A DNA stretch of 64,000 bases, taken from contig CAVXEB010000007.1 of the NCBI GenBank assembly GCA_963760735.1, positions 434,001-498,000 of the forward strand, written 5' to 3'. Every line of letters starts with the position of its first letter. Positions within the stretch are counted from its first letter, which is position 1. The notes under the pieces were generated by a model. It had not been told where the DNA came from. It made no database searches and saw only the letters and a program-made list of their open reading frames with translations. The position numbers were made by a program, and so were the translations under genes. This stretch comes from CF-46 sp963760735 (GTDB lineage Bacteria > Chloroflexota > Limnocylindria > Limnocylindrales > CSP1-4). Shown here piece by piece: positions 33,765-42,565 of the stretch.

Positions 33765-36700
33765 TCAGGTGATGGATCGTCGGACCCGCTGCGCGACGGG
33801 GCGGTCGCGTCCTCCCGAATCTGACCGCCCGGGCGGCCTTCCTGCCGCGCTTGTCTCCGTCAGCCCGAGGCGGATCGCCACCGCGGCGGCCTCGACGCGG
33901 CCCGACACGCCGAGCTTCGCGAGGATGTTCCCGACGTGCACGCCGACGGTCTTCTGGCTGATGAAGAGTCGCTCGCCGATCTCCCGGTTCGTCCGGCCCT
34001 CGGCGATCAGGGCGAGGACCTCCCGCTCGCGCCGTGACAGCCCGAACGTGTCCTTGCGGGCCGCGGACGCATCGCCGACGACGCCCCGGACGACGGGCGA
34101 GCGCCGGTCTTCCGTGGCGCCATCGCCGTCAGGGCCGGCGGCGGTCGCGTCGCCGCGGGTCGTTGTCGGGCCCGCCTCCATCCCGTCCGTGCCCGGGCCG
34201 ACGGCGACCAGCGCCCCGGCGTCGTGGCCGTTCCCTCCGACCGTCGCCGCGGTCGCGTCGACCGGCTCGAGCGGAGCGTCCTCGACACCGGGCAGCCGGA
34301 TCATCGCCCGGCCGGCCAGCTGGCTGACTTCGCGGAGGAGCGGCCGCGCCCCCAGCTCGACGGCGAGCCGCGCGGCCTCCTCGAGCGCCGGCCTGGCGCG
34401 GGCGCGGGCCGGCCGCCCCTCGCCGGATCCCAGGATCGCCTCGGCTTCGTGCCAGCGCGCCTTCGCGAGCTCGTACGGGTTGGCGAGCGCGGCCCAGGCG
34501 GCCGCGAGTCGCTTCCAGGTCGCGGGGTCGTCATGACCCTCGAGTCGCTCGCGGTGGGCGCCGGCCTGGGCGAGCCACGCGTCGGCCTCGCGGCGCGACC
34601 CGATCGTCGGCCCGACCCCGGATCGCTCGACGGCCTTGCGGGCAGCGGCCACGACGTCCCGCGAGCGGGAGCGAATCGACGCGAGGGCGGCGAGGTCGCG
34701 GCGGGTCGAGGCGTCGCTCGCGGCCGCGGAATCGACCTCCGCGACGGTCGCGGCCATCTTCGCGATCAGGCTCCAGTCGCCCGTGTCCTTCACGAGCTCC
34801 CAGCCACGGGCGGCGGCCCGACCCGCATCGGCGTGATCGCCCTGCCACAGGGCAAGTGATGCCGCCGCGCGATAGATCGGGACGGCGTGCTGGGCGTCAC
34901 TGACCGTGTCGAGACCGATGAGGATCTGACCGAGCTGCCGCCCGGCCGCCTCGCCCGCGTTCGTCTCGATCTCGACGATCGCGAGGCTGTCGATCGGCCG
35001 AGCGATCGCCCCGCCCGGGCTCCACTCGAGCGCGGTCGCGCTGATCGCGCTCGACTCCGCCCACCGGCCGAGCAGGTACAGGGAGTCGGATGCGTTGGCC
35101 CGCAGGAAGTTGCCGAAGACGGCCTCGAGGCCCTCGCGGCGGGACGCCTCGACGCCCGCGTTGGCGACCTCGACCGCCTCACCGCGGCGCCCGACGAGAT
35201 CGAGGACGGTCGTGAGGTTCGCGTAGACGCGGAACAGCTCGTCGAGGTCGCCCCGGGTCTCCGCCATCGCCTGCGCCTCGCGGAGCAGGGCGACGCCGGC
35301 CTCGGGCTCGTCGCCCCAGCCGAGCGTTACCCCGAGCGTCGTCGTCGCGTGGAGGCGGACCGCGTCACCGGCCGGGCCGAGGTCGGTGGCCATCCGGATC
35401 GCCTCGCGGGCGAGCTGCTCCGCCCGATCGAACGAGCCGTCGATCATCCGCATCTGGGCGAGCGCGGCAAGGACGCCCGCTCGCTCGGGGCTCTGGGTGG
35501 CCGGCACGAGGTCGACCGCCCGTTCGAAGGCCGCCAGCGCCCCCAACCGGTCGCCCGCCGCGCGGCGGTACCGTCCCAGACGCTCGTACAGGACCCCGAG
35601 GGCGAGCCGATCCCGGCGCTCGTCGAAGCGGTTGACCAATGCCTCGACGTAGGCAGCGGCACGGGCGGGTCGTTCGGCCCCGAACGCAGCCTCGGCGGCG
35701 CGCAGCTGGAGGGTCGTCGTGACGTCGTCGGCCGCGCTCGACCGCGACGACGATCTGCCACCGGTCGGTGCCGACGGTTCGAACAGGGAGAGCGCGAGCT
35801 CCAGGGCCGCGAGGGCGTCCTCCGGCGCGTGCGCCGCCTCGGCCCGGCCCGCGGCGTCGACGGCGGCCGTGAACGCGCGATCCGGCACGTTGGCCGCCAC
35901 CCAGTGCCGGGCAGCCTCACCCGGGTGGGCGACGAGTCCGATCGCCAGGGCGAGGTGATAGCGCCGTCGGAGTCGCGGCAGCAGGTCCGTCGCCGCGGCG
36001 CGCCGGATGTGCTCGTGGCGGAAGGCGATCCCCTCCGCGTCCTCGATGAGGATCCCGTGGTCGATCGCCTCGTCGAGCCCTGCGCTCAGGTCGGGATCGA
36101 GGGCGCCGTCGCCCCGCCGCGGGCGCGTCGACGATCGTGGCGGCAGCCGATCCGCGGTCAGCTCGAACGTCCCGGCCGAGTCGGCGATCTCGCCCCGGTC
36201 GATCGGACGACCTGACAGCGAGAGAAGCCGCAGCAACCGCCGGCACTCCGGTCCGCGGCGAGCCAGGCGGGCGATGACGAGGTCGTCGAACGAGCTCGTC
36301 AGGCTGGCATTCGAGACTTCCCGCCGAGCGGCGAGCAGCTCCTCGGCGACGAGCGGGAGGCCTCGTGACCGGTCGGCCACGAGAACCAGTGCCGCGCCCG
36401 TCGGGCGCTCGCCCTCGATCGCCTGGACGAGATCTGCCAGCTCGGAGCGCGCGAATGGTTCGATCCGGATTCGGAGCGGCCTCGAGCCCTCGCCGGCGGT
36501 CGTGTCGGCAAGGGTGGCGCTGAACGGGTGATCGCGCGTCAGCTCGTCGGAGGCGAAGGTGCCCACGAAGCAGACCCGGTGATGGCGGCGGACGCGGCTG
36601 AGGAACGTGACGAGCGCCCGGGTCCCGGCGTCGGCGTCGTGGAGGTCCTCGAGGACGACGAGCACGGGTCGCCTTTCCGACAGCCGACCGACGACGCCGA

Positions 36701-37148
36701 GGATCGCCTCGAGCACCCGGCCCTGGCGACGCTCTGGCGCCGTGATCGTCGGTCGATCGGGCAGGGCGCCCGCCTGGCCGAGCCGGGCCTGGACCTCGGG
36801 GAACAGCCGCGTCACGTCCTCGACGGCCGGACCGACGAGCCGGACGAGCTCGTCGTCGTCGACCTCGTGGAACACCGGCCGGAGGGCCCGGACGATCGGT
36901 CCGTACGGATCGTCGGCACCGGGGCGGTAGGCACGTCCCCGCACCACGATGAACGGCTCGCTGAGCGCGCCGACGCGCCGGGCGACCTCGTCGACGAACC
37001 GGGTCACGCCGACACCGCCGGGTCCCTCGAGGAGCACGGCCGTCGCTTCGCCGCCGGCCGCCGATTCCAGCGCCGGCGCAAGCCGGATGAACGCCGCGTC
37101 GCGTCCCACGAACCGCGCGCCGTCATTCGTCGCGGGCATGGCCGTCAT
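33765..37148 (-). CDS. Large LuxR-family transcriptional regulator with AAA-like domain (degenerate Walker A)
   Basis: 1,127 aa from ATG 37148 (ATG 37139 is also in frame). Layout: AAA/NTPase-like domain (about 10-330), a TPR-like helical middle (about 400-930), and a C-terminal LuxR helix-turn-helix (about 1045-1105: LSRREREVLALIAEGRTNREIGERLFISQKTVGVHVGNIL). The Walker A region is GPGGVGVTR (42-50), so Val48 takes the place of the essential Lys; Walker B (VLVVLEDLHDAD) is intact. The architecture is that of LAL/MalT-like STAND regulators. It may bind nucleotide weakly or not at all. The regulated genes are not evident. Confidence 0.85.
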   Translation of the reverse strand: MTAMPATNDGARFVGRDAAFIRLAPALESAAGGEATAVLLEGPGGVGVTRFVDEVARRVGALSEPFIVVRGRAYRPGADDPYGPIVRALRPVFHEVDDDELVRLVGPAVEDVTRLFPEVQARLGQAGALPDRPTITAPERRQGRVLEAILGVVGRLSERRPVLVVLEDLHDADAGTRALVTFLSRVRRHHRVCFVGTFASDELTRDHPFSATLADTTAGEGSRPLRIRIEPFARSELADLVQAIEGERPTGAALVLVADRSRGLPLVAEELLAARREVSNASLTSSFDDLVIARLARRGPECRRLLRLLSLSGRPIDRGEIADSAGTFELTADRLPPRSSTRPRRGDGALDPDLSAGLDEAIDHGILIEDAEGIAFRHEHIRRAAATDLLPRLRRRYHLALAIGLVAHPGEAARHWVAANVPDRAFTAAVDAAGRAEAAHAPEDALAALELALSLFEPSAPTGGRSSSRSSAADDVTTTLQLRAAEAAFGAERPARAAAYVEALVNRFDERRDRLALGVLYERLGRYRRAAGDRLGALAAFERAVDLVPATQSPERAGVLAALAQMRMIDGSFDRAEQLAREAIRMATDLGPAGDAVRLHATTTLGVTLGWGDEPEAGVALLREAQAMAETRGDLDELFRVYANLTTVLDLVGRRGEAVEVANAGVEASRREGLEAVFGNFLRANASDSLYLLGRWAESSAISATALEWSPGGAIARPIDSLAIVEIETNAGEAAGRQLGQILIGLDTVSDAQHAVPIYRAAASLALWQGDHADAGRAAARGWELVKDTGDWSLIAKMAATVAEVDSAAASDASTRRDLAALASIRSRSRDVVAAARKAVERSGVGPTIGSRREADAWLAQAGAHRERLEGHDDPATWKRLAAAWAALANPYELAKARWHEAEAILGSGEGRPARARARPALEEAARLAVELGARPLLREVSQLAGRAMIRLPGVEDAPLEPVDATAATVGGNGHDAGALVAVGPGTDGMEAGPTTTRGDATAAGPDGDGATEDRRSPVVRGVVGDASAARKDTFGLSRREREVLALIAEGRTNREIGERLFISQKTVGVHVGNILAKLGVSGRVEAAAVAIRLGLTETSAAGRPPGRSDSGGRDRPVAQRVRRSIT

Positions 37149-37364
37149 TCTAGAGGTCGATTCCGCCGTCGAACCGGTCCGTCCCGTAGGTCCGTGTGCG
37201 TTGACGCACCGCCGATACTCGGGCCGTGCGCCGTCGCGCACGCCTACCGTGCCGTTCATCCGCACGGCGACCCGCCGCGAACCACGTGGCAGGAGGCCCG
37301 CGCTCTCCCTGAGCCGGACCTCGGGAACGTGAGCCGCTCGGCGCGATCGCGCCGTCCACGGAGG

Positions 37365-37370
37365 TAGGGT
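37365..37370 (+). promoter_or_regulatory. -10-like box (TAGGGT) 6 nt before ATG
   Basis: TAGGGT then CGGATC and ATG 37377. GGAGGTAGGG also looks like a ribosome site, so leadered translation cannot be excluded. Confidence 0.3.
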
Positions 37371-37376
37371 CGGATC

Positions 37377-37775
37377 ATGGGCAATACGAACACTGCAACG
37401 GCCTGGTCGGCGCTCGTCGGCATCGTCCTCGTGGCGGCCGGCCTCGTCGGATTCCTGAACACGCCGCTTGTCGGAAGCACGAGCGGTGCGCTCGTCGCCA
37501 CCGACAACGTCCACAACATCGTCCACCTGCTGACCGGCGCGATCGCGCTGTTCATTGCGTTCGGTCTCAGGGACGAGGCGCAGGCGAACGCCGTCCTCGG
37601 CTTCGGCCTGCTCTACGCGATCATCTTCATCGCCGTCCTCGTCAGCCCGACGCTGTTCGGCATCTTCTCGGTCCCGGCGAACCCGGCCGTCCACGTGATC
37701 CACCTTGCGGTGGCCGGGGTCAGCGTGGCGATCGGCTGGATGGCCCGCGGACGGACGTCGGCCATGGCGAGCTGA
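37377..37775 (+). CDS. DUF4383-type four-helix membrane protein
   Basis: 132 aa with four hydrophobic segments (about 10-30, 48-63, 72-90, 100-122). DNVHNIVHLLTGAIALFIAFG and NPAVHVIHLAVAGVSVAIGW match the DUF4383 pattern of His-bearing helices (VHxxxHLxxG). Function unknown. The next gene, 31 bp on, is another small membrane protein and likely co-transcribed. Confidence 0.75.
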   Translation: MGNTNTATAWSALVGIVLVAAGLVGFLNTPLVGSTSGALVATDNVHNIVHLLTGAIALFIAFGLRDEAQANAVLGFGLLYAIIFIAVLVSPTLFGIFSVPANPAVHVIHLAVAGVSVAIGWMARGRTSAMAS

Positions 37776-37806
37776 CCGAGACGGTCGAGACGATCGGGAG
37801 GCGACG

Positions 37807-38505
37807 GTGGAGGTGGGCCATGCGGGCCACGACACGATCGAGCTGATCGCTGCCGCGATCATCGTGGTCGGCGGCGCGATCTTCACGGCGATCTCGTTCC
37901 GATCGCGGCCGGCCCGGACCGGGCCGGCCGCGTTCCGCGTCCAGGCTCCACCGAGCGAGGACACGGCGCCGGCCGTCCGCCGCTCGATCGTCCTGATCGT
38001 CGCCGGCCTGTCGGCCGGTGCAGCGGTGATCCACCTCGCGGCGGCTCCGTCGCACTACCGGGAGCTGGGCGACCTGGCCTCCGGGTTCCTGATCTCGGCC
38101 GCGTTCCAGGGCTGGTGGGCGGTCCGGGCACTGGGCGGGCTCACGCATCGCCTGGTCGATCTCGGGATCGTCGTCAACCTCGCGATCGTTGTCACCTGGG
38201 CGTGGACCCGGACCGCTGGGCTGCCGATCGGCGAGTTCGCCGGTTCGCCGGAGCCGATCGGGCTGCCCGACGCGGCGTGCACGCTGTTCGAGCTCGTGCT
38301 CGTCGGTCTGCTCGTCGCCTGCCGCCGGGGCCTCGACCTCGAGGCGGCCCGCCGGCCGTGGGGCCGCCCGCTCGCATCGATCGCCGTCGTGCCGGTCCTC
38401 GGCCTCGTCGTGGTCCTGACGTCCCTGTCGACGGTCGCCATCGCCGCCGGCCTCGACCATGGCGCCCCAACAGGGCCGGCGGGCCCGCACCTCGCCGGCC
38501 ACTGA
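37807..38505 (+). CDS. Hypothetical membrane protein
   Basis: 232 aa from GTG 37807. Six or so helices: about 11-30, 60-78 (IVLIVAGLSAGAAVIHLAAAPSHY), 85-105, 115-132, 155-175 and 195-218. The segment AAVIHLAAAPSHYRELGDLASGFLISAAFQGWWA resembles membrane proteins often found beside DUF4383 or copper-related genes in actinobacteria; I cannot name it. The end is His-rich (DHGAPTGPAGPHLAGH). Confidence 0.6.
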   Translation: MEVGHAGHDTIELIAAAIIVVGGAIFTAISFRSRPARTGPAAFRVQAPPSEDTAPAVRRSIVLIVAGLSAGAAVIHLAAAPSHYRELGDLASGFLISAAFQGWWAVRALGGLTHRLVDLGIVVNLAIVVTWAWTRTAGLPIGEFAGSPEPIGLPDAACTLFELVLVGLLVACRRGLDLEAARRPWGRPLASIAVVPVLGLVVVLTSLSTVAIAAGLDHGAPTGPAGPHLAGH

Positions 38506-38526
38506 CCAACGCCGCCGGCCGTACCC

Positions 38527-38713
38527 GACTGCGTTCGTCGCAATGGGCGAGCCTGGAGAAGCACCCGGAACTGCCGGCATGGGTCGCGACTGCGTTCGTC
38601 GCGCCTGGGCGAGGCTGCCAAGGCGCCGGTGAGAAGCGGCTCAGGTCGCGACAGCGTTCGTCGCGCCCGGGCGAGGCTGGCAAGGCGCCGGTGAGCAGCG
38701 GAGCGAGCGGGCT
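38527..38713. repeat. Three imperfect tandem repeats of about 61 bp
   Basis: Units begin at 38527, 38588 and 38650 with GAC[T/A]GCGTTCGTCGC. Copies 2 and 3 agree over most of 61-62 bp (CTGGGCGAGGCTG.CAAGGCGCCGGTGAG); copy 1 is diverged in its second half. The array fills the intergenic space between two converging genes, and a small hairpin (CGGGC/GCCCG) follows near 38709-38724. Confidence 0.7.
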
Positions 38714-38777
38714 TGAAGGCCCGTGAGCGAGCAGCGCAGCCGGCAACGCAGTCCAGCGTCGTCCAGGCGCGACAGCC

Positions 38778-40409
38778 CTAAGCGCGGGCTCGGGCTGCGA
38801 GGTAGGCCGTGAGCACGTCGTCGTCGATCTCGGACTGGGGCGAGGTGGCTTGCTGCGGCTCGTCGCGGACGACCTCGCCGAGCGTCATCTTGTGGAGCCA
38901 GCCCTTGCGGCCGTTGGGGCAGAGCACGAGCCAGTAGGCGCCCGATCGCTCGAGCAGCTGGACCTCGTCGCCTTGGTCGAGCTGGCCGATGTCGGTGCCC
39001 CGCAGCTCGTCCGGCGCATCGAGGAGCCGCACCACCCGGTAGCGAACGATCCGCCGCTCGTGTCCGTCGACCGCGTCGACCAGCCCGTTGTCGAAGCTCA
39101 GGCGGCCCTGCTCCACGTACCGGGTCGGATCGGACTTGCGCGCCGCCTGGACGGACGGCCGTCGCCAGCGCGGCATCCCGGCCTCGATGTCGACGGGCGC
39201 CGGGAGGGCGATCGGCGCCTGGACCACGCCGACGACCTCGCCACCGGGCACGGAGCCATGCCCGCGGGCGGCCTGCGCCTGGAGGACCTCGTCGGGAGCC
39301 GGGGCCTCCTCGTCGCGGCGCTTCTTGCCGAAGATCGCGAACGCGAACGCCATCGTCGTGGCGGTCGAGGTCCCGACCAGCATCGGCAGAGCGGCGGTGG
39401 TCGGGGACGGGCGGATCCCGACGTAATCGAGCGCCGCCGTCAGGGCGCCCCAGCCCGAGGCGCCCTCGGTCCCGGCCGCGGCGCCCCCGCCGCCGCCGGT
39501 CGAGCCCGATCCGCTGCTGGAGCCGCCGGTCCCGCCGCCGTCGATCGGGCCGGACCCGATCGTCGCCACATCGCCCTCCGTACCGGCTGTGCCCCCGTCG
39601 GGGCCGCCGGTCGTGGGTTGCGTCATGGGGTTGATCGGCCCATCCGGCGGGTTGCCCGAGCCGTCATCACCGCCGGTGCCGGAGTCATCGGTCCCGCTGC
39701 CGATCGGCGATGCGAGGCCGCCGATGCCAACGGGCGGGTAGCTCGCGGATGGATCGTCGGTCGAAACGGCATCGGTCGGTGATGGCGTTGCCGGGGCGGC
39801 GGTCGGGTCGTTCGTCGAGCCGGGCGTCGGGGTCGGATCCGGCGTCGGGTTCGACCGCGGAGCCGCCGTCGGCCCGGCGGCGGGGGTCGGAGTTGGATGA
39901 GGCGTCGGCGTCGGATCCGGTCGCGGCGTGGGCGTCGGCCTGGGCGTTGGCGTGGGATCGGGGGTCGGCGTGGGCGTCGGCTTGGGCGTCGGGGTGGGTG
40001 TCGGGTCCGGCGCGGCGATCACCACGACGCCCGCATCGTCCTCGTCGCTCGAGCCGTTCAGGTCGACCGCAACGAACTTGATCGCGTGCGTCCCGACCGG
40101 GAGCTTGCCCGACCAGTGCATCCGCTCGCCGATGCCCCAGCTGTCGCCTGATGCGGTCATCGCGTGGGCGGTCCCGTCGATGACGACGTGGACGTGATCC
40201 GGCGCGACGCCATCCAGGTTCACATACCGGACATCGAAGTTGATCGTCGTCGTGGTGGTGCCGACCCGGGGCGAGGCGCGCCCGTGGTCGAGACGAGTCG
40301 GACCACTGGTCGCGAAGGCCGGCGCGACCGTCGCGAGCACGATGAAGATCGCGGCCCACAGTGCGGCCACGGGGGCCGCCGCGAGTCGTCGATTTCGAGT
40401 GCGCCGCAT
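38778..40409 (-). CDS. Envelope-spanning protein: signal peptide, Pro/Thr-rich stalk, membrane helix, intracellular SH3-like domain
   Basis: 543 aa from ATG 40409 (GTG 40418 possible). Residues 1-35 are a signal peptide (AAPVAALWAAIFIVLATVAPAFA). An Ig-like outer domain (about 40-125) has FDVRYVNLDGVAPDHVHVVIDG. A long Pro-Thr-Asp repeat stalk (about 130-200) and a Gly/Ser-rich stretch (to about 310) follow. One helix (LPMLVGTSTATTMAFAFAIFG) then a KKRR stop-transfer signal places the last 170 residues inside. That part ends with an SH3-like fold (YRVVRLLDAPDEL, QLDQGDEVQLLERSGAYWLVLC, GWLHKMTLG). It could link wall and cytoplasm; function unknown. Confidence 0.75.
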   Translation of the reverse strand: MRRTRNRRLAAAPVAALWAAIFIVLATVAPAFATSGPTRLDHGRASPRVGTTTTTINFDVRYVNLDGVAPDHVHVVIDGTAHAMTASGDSWGIGERMHWSGKLPVGTHAIKFVAVDLNGSSDEDDAGVVVIAAPDPTPTPTPKPTPTPTPDPTPTPRPTPTPRPDPTPTPHPTPTPAAGPTAAPRSNPTPDPTPTPGSTNDPTAAPATPSPTDAVSTDDPSASYPPVGIGGLASPIGSGTDDSGTGGDDGSGNPPDGPINPMTQPTTGGPDGGTAGTEGDVATIGSGPIDGGGTGGSSSGSGSTGGGGGAAAGTEGASGWGALTAALDYVGIRPSPTTAALPMLVGTSTATTMAFAFAIFGKKRRDEEAPAPDEVLQAQAARGHGSVPGGEVVGVVQAPIALPAPVDIEAGMPRWRRPSVQAARKSDPTRYVEQGRLSFDNGLVDAVDGHERRIVRYRVVRLLDAPDELRGTDIGQLDQGDEVQLLERSGAYWLVLCPNGRKGWLHKMTLGEVVRDEPQQATSPQSEIDDDVLTAYLAARARA

Positions 40410-40661
40410 GATCAGCACGCGATGAATGCCTCCGCTCCGGGCAGGGGCGCCCGTGCTGAGGTGACCTTGGCGGCCGATCGGGGCGGTCGCAATGGTACGG
40501 GTTTCTCACCCAGCTCCCCGAGAGACGGGAGGTCGCGACCCGGGCGTTGCCTGCCGACACCGGCGCCGTGCGGAAACCTGACAGGCTCGATCGAGAGCCA
40601 TGGGCCGGACGGCGGCCGGTCCTGACCCGAAGGTGTCATTCCCAAGCCCGGGTGCGCGCGC

Positions 40662-40667
40662 GACGAT
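40662..40667 (+). promoter_or_regulatory. -10-like box (GACGAT) 6 nt before GTG
   Basis: GACGATCCGCCC then GTG 40674; same layout as 30141-30153. Confidence 0.3.
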
Positions 40668-40673
40668 CCGCCC

Positions 40674-41423
40674 GTGCAACTGATCGCCGCCTCCCGCCGC
40701 GTCCGGCCGCCCATCGGGGCGGCGCTCGTCGGCGCGCTCGCCGGGATCGCCCTCCTGGCGGGAGGCGTGTTCCTCGGCTACCTGGCGTTCGCGACTCCGA
40801 TGGTCAGCGCCCTGACCCCGCACGTCATCCGGCCGACGGTCCAGCAGATGGCCCTCGGCGGACTCGTCTGGAGCATCGCCCTCGTCGCGCCGCCGGCCTT
40901 TGCGATCGTCGGCGCCTGGCGACTCAGCCGCGTCGTGCGAGCGGTCACCGCCCGTCCCGGCGATCGGCTGCTCACGAAGGCGGCCTCCCAGCTCGGCGAC
41001 GAGTACGTCGCGATCAACGACGTCATCCTCCCCGAGGGCCGCGTGATCCACGACGTCGTGCTCGGCCCGTTCGGGCTGGCCGTCTTCGGCGACCTGCCGC
41101 CTGCGCGCTACGTCCGGCGGACCGGGCAGGCGTGGGAGGTCCGCGGCAACGGCGGACGCTGGCTGCACATGGAGAACCCGCTCGAGCGATCCTCGCGGGA
41201 CGCCGAGCGCATCCGCCGCTGGTTCGCCGGCACGGAGCGCGACTACGTGGTCAAGGTGTTCGCGGCGCTCGTGACGAACGATCCCAGCATCACCCGGACG
41301 CCGAACTGCGCGGTGGTCACCGAGGAGCAGATCCCGGCCTGGCTGACGTCGCTGCCCCCCGCCCGTGCGCTCACGCCGGACCGGCGCGACGAGATCGTCG
41401 AGCGCATCTCCGCGCTGATCTGA
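40674..41423 (+). CDS. Membrane protein with NERD-like domain lacking nuclease residues
   Basis: 249 aa. Two N-terminal helices (about 14-40 and 58-82) are followed by a soluble domain. AINDVILPEGRVIHDVVLGPFGLAVFG resembles the beta core of NERD (nuclease-related) domains, with RWLHMENPLERSSRDAERIRRWF as the helical continuation. The catalytic E-x-K expected after the FGLAVFG strand is missing (GDLPPARY). So it is NERD-like in shape but probably not a nuclease. It ends 2 nt before the 3' end of the convergent tRNA-Ile. Confidence 0.55.
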   Translation: MQLIAASRRVRPPIGAALVGALAGIALLAGGVFLGYLAFATPMVSALTPHVIRPTVQQMALGGLVWSIALVAPPAFAIVGAWRLSRVVRAVTARPGDRLLTKAASQLGDEYVAINDVILPEGRVIHDVVLGPFGLAVFGDLPPARYVRRTGQAWEVRGNGGRWLHMENPLERSSRDAERIRRWFAGTERDYVVKVFAALVTNDPSITRTPNCAVVTEEQIPAWLTSLPPARALTPDRRDEIVERISALI

Positions 41424-41425
41424 GC

Positions 41426-41501
41426 TGGTAGGGGAGCCAGGACTCGAACCTGGAACCAGCGGGATATAAGCCCGCCGCTCTGACCATTGAGCTACTCCCC
41501 C
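41426..41501 (-). tRNA. tRNA-Ile (anticodon TAT)
   Basis: Leftward, with encoded CCA. Acceptor GGGGGAG pairs with CTCCCCT (one G-T), discriminator A. D stem GCTC/GAGC. Anticodon stem GCGGG/CCCGC with loop CTTATAT, so position 34-36 is TAT, which reads ATA. T stem CCAGG/CCTGG with loop TTCGAGT. Most bacteria read ATA with a CAT tRNA modified by TilS to lysidine; a TAT species is uncommon. Confidence 0.93.
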
Positions 41502-41507
41502 GCCGCG

Positions 41508-41536
41508 ATGCTACTGCGCCACCCTCTGCGTGTCAG
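41508..41536 (-). promoter_or_regulatory. Promoter of tRNA-Ile
   Basis: On the minus strand, CTGACA (41536-41531) and TAGCAT (41513-41508) are spaced 17 bp, ending 6 nt before the tRNA 5' end; one of the best sigma70-type matches in the window. Confidence 0.65.
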
Positions 41537-41689
41537 GTCGGCGGGACCCGCCGATCGCGATCCGCGAGCCATCCCGCCTTGAAAGGTCGACGCGCCGCAG
41601 GGATCAATGGTCGGGTGGGGTCGTGGTCCCCATCCGGAGAAGCGCGTGCCGGCGAGGCAAGGTGCCGGCCGTCGACGGCCGGCGCGACG

Positions 41690-41995
41690 TCAGTTGTCGC
41701 CCTGTCCCAGGATGCGGCCGGCGAGGGCCTTGAGGCTCAGCGGCCGGGGCCGGAGGACGGGGTCGTCGCCGTGGCCCGAGTGCGTCGACGAGCCGCCATT
41801 CGATCCACCCGCGGCATGCGCGTAGGCGGGGAGGGCGGCGATCAGCTCCTGCTCCTCCTCGGTCCGAACGGCCTCGATCGGTAGGTCGTCGGGATCGAAC
41901 GGGCGCTCGATATCGGCCGCCGGACGGGGCGGCCGGCCGTAGGCGGGGGCGCCGTAGAGCTTGGGCAGTGCGACGTGCTGTTCGTCGATCGCCAC
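41690..41995 (-). CDS. Small hypothetical protein
   Basis: 101 aa, GTG 41995. Hydrophilic, with Pro-rich start (VALPKLYGAPAYGRPPRPAADIERPFDPDDLPIEA), a Gly/Ser/His middle and a basic end (PRPLSLKALAGRILGQGDN). It looks mostly disordered, with a short amphipathic C-terminal helix. No family recognised; the start is uncertain. Codon bias supports coding. Confidence 0.5.
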   Translation of the reverse strand: MAIDEQHVALPKLYGAPAYGRPPRPAADIERPFDPDDLPIEAVRTEEEQELIAALPAYAHAAGGSNGGSSTHSGHGDDPVLRPRPLSLKALAGRILGQGDN

Positions 41996-42160
41996 GGAGA
42001 GGAGTCCTCGAATGACCTTCGCCGGATACCCGACGAAGGGATGATATCCGTCCGAGAGTACCGCGGAATGGTACGAAAGGACCAGTCCCGGCGATTGGAT
42101 GCGGACGCTGGATGGTGCCCTGCCGCACCACGATGATGGAGCTTTGGGACCCGCTCCACC

Positions 42161-42565
42161 TCAGCCGATCAAGGGCTCCAGGACCTGGACCACGAGGACC
42201 AGCACCAGGTAGCAGACGGGAACGGCCGCGAAGAGCCCGAGAGCGGCGCTCCAGGCCGATCGCGTCGTCCGATCACCCGATCCTCGCGGCTGCGGGACCA
42301 CGAGCCACGTCACGACGCTGCCGACGAGGAGGACGATCACGACGTCGGCAACGAGGTAGAGCGTTCGCAGGTCGCCGCCCGGGAGAACGGCACCGCGGTG
42401 GATCGCGACGTCGTAGGCGAGATAGCCGAGACCGAGGACGATCGCCACGATCAGGCTCGACAGGACAGCCCGGACGACCGGCCGCGGCGCGTTCCGGAAC
42501 TGGCGCCAGCGGATCTCCAGCCATGAACGCCGGCGGACCTCGGGCCCGTGCGCGGGTGCCGTCAT
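42161..42565 (-). CDS. Three-helix hypothetical membrane protein
   Basis: 134 aa. ATG 42565 overlaps the aminotransferase stop by 4 nt (ATGA). Helices about 33-52, 70-90 and 108-132, with a basic N-terminus (RRRSWLEIRWRQFRNAPRPVVRAV) inside. No enzymatic motif. Co-translation with the aminotransferase suggests a shared role, but nothing in the sequence says which. Confidence 0.6.
   Translation of the reverse strand: MTAPAHGPEVRRRSWLEIRWRQFRNAPRPVVRAVLSSLIVAIVLGLGYLAYDVAIHRGAVLPGGDLRTLYLVADVVIVLLVGSVVTWLVVPQPRGSGDRTTRSAWSAALGLFAAVPVCYLVLVLVVQVLEPLIG

Noticed and set aside
38527..38713. CRISPR array
   Set aside because: Units are contiguous and diverged, with no spacer of constant length and no cas genes in the window.
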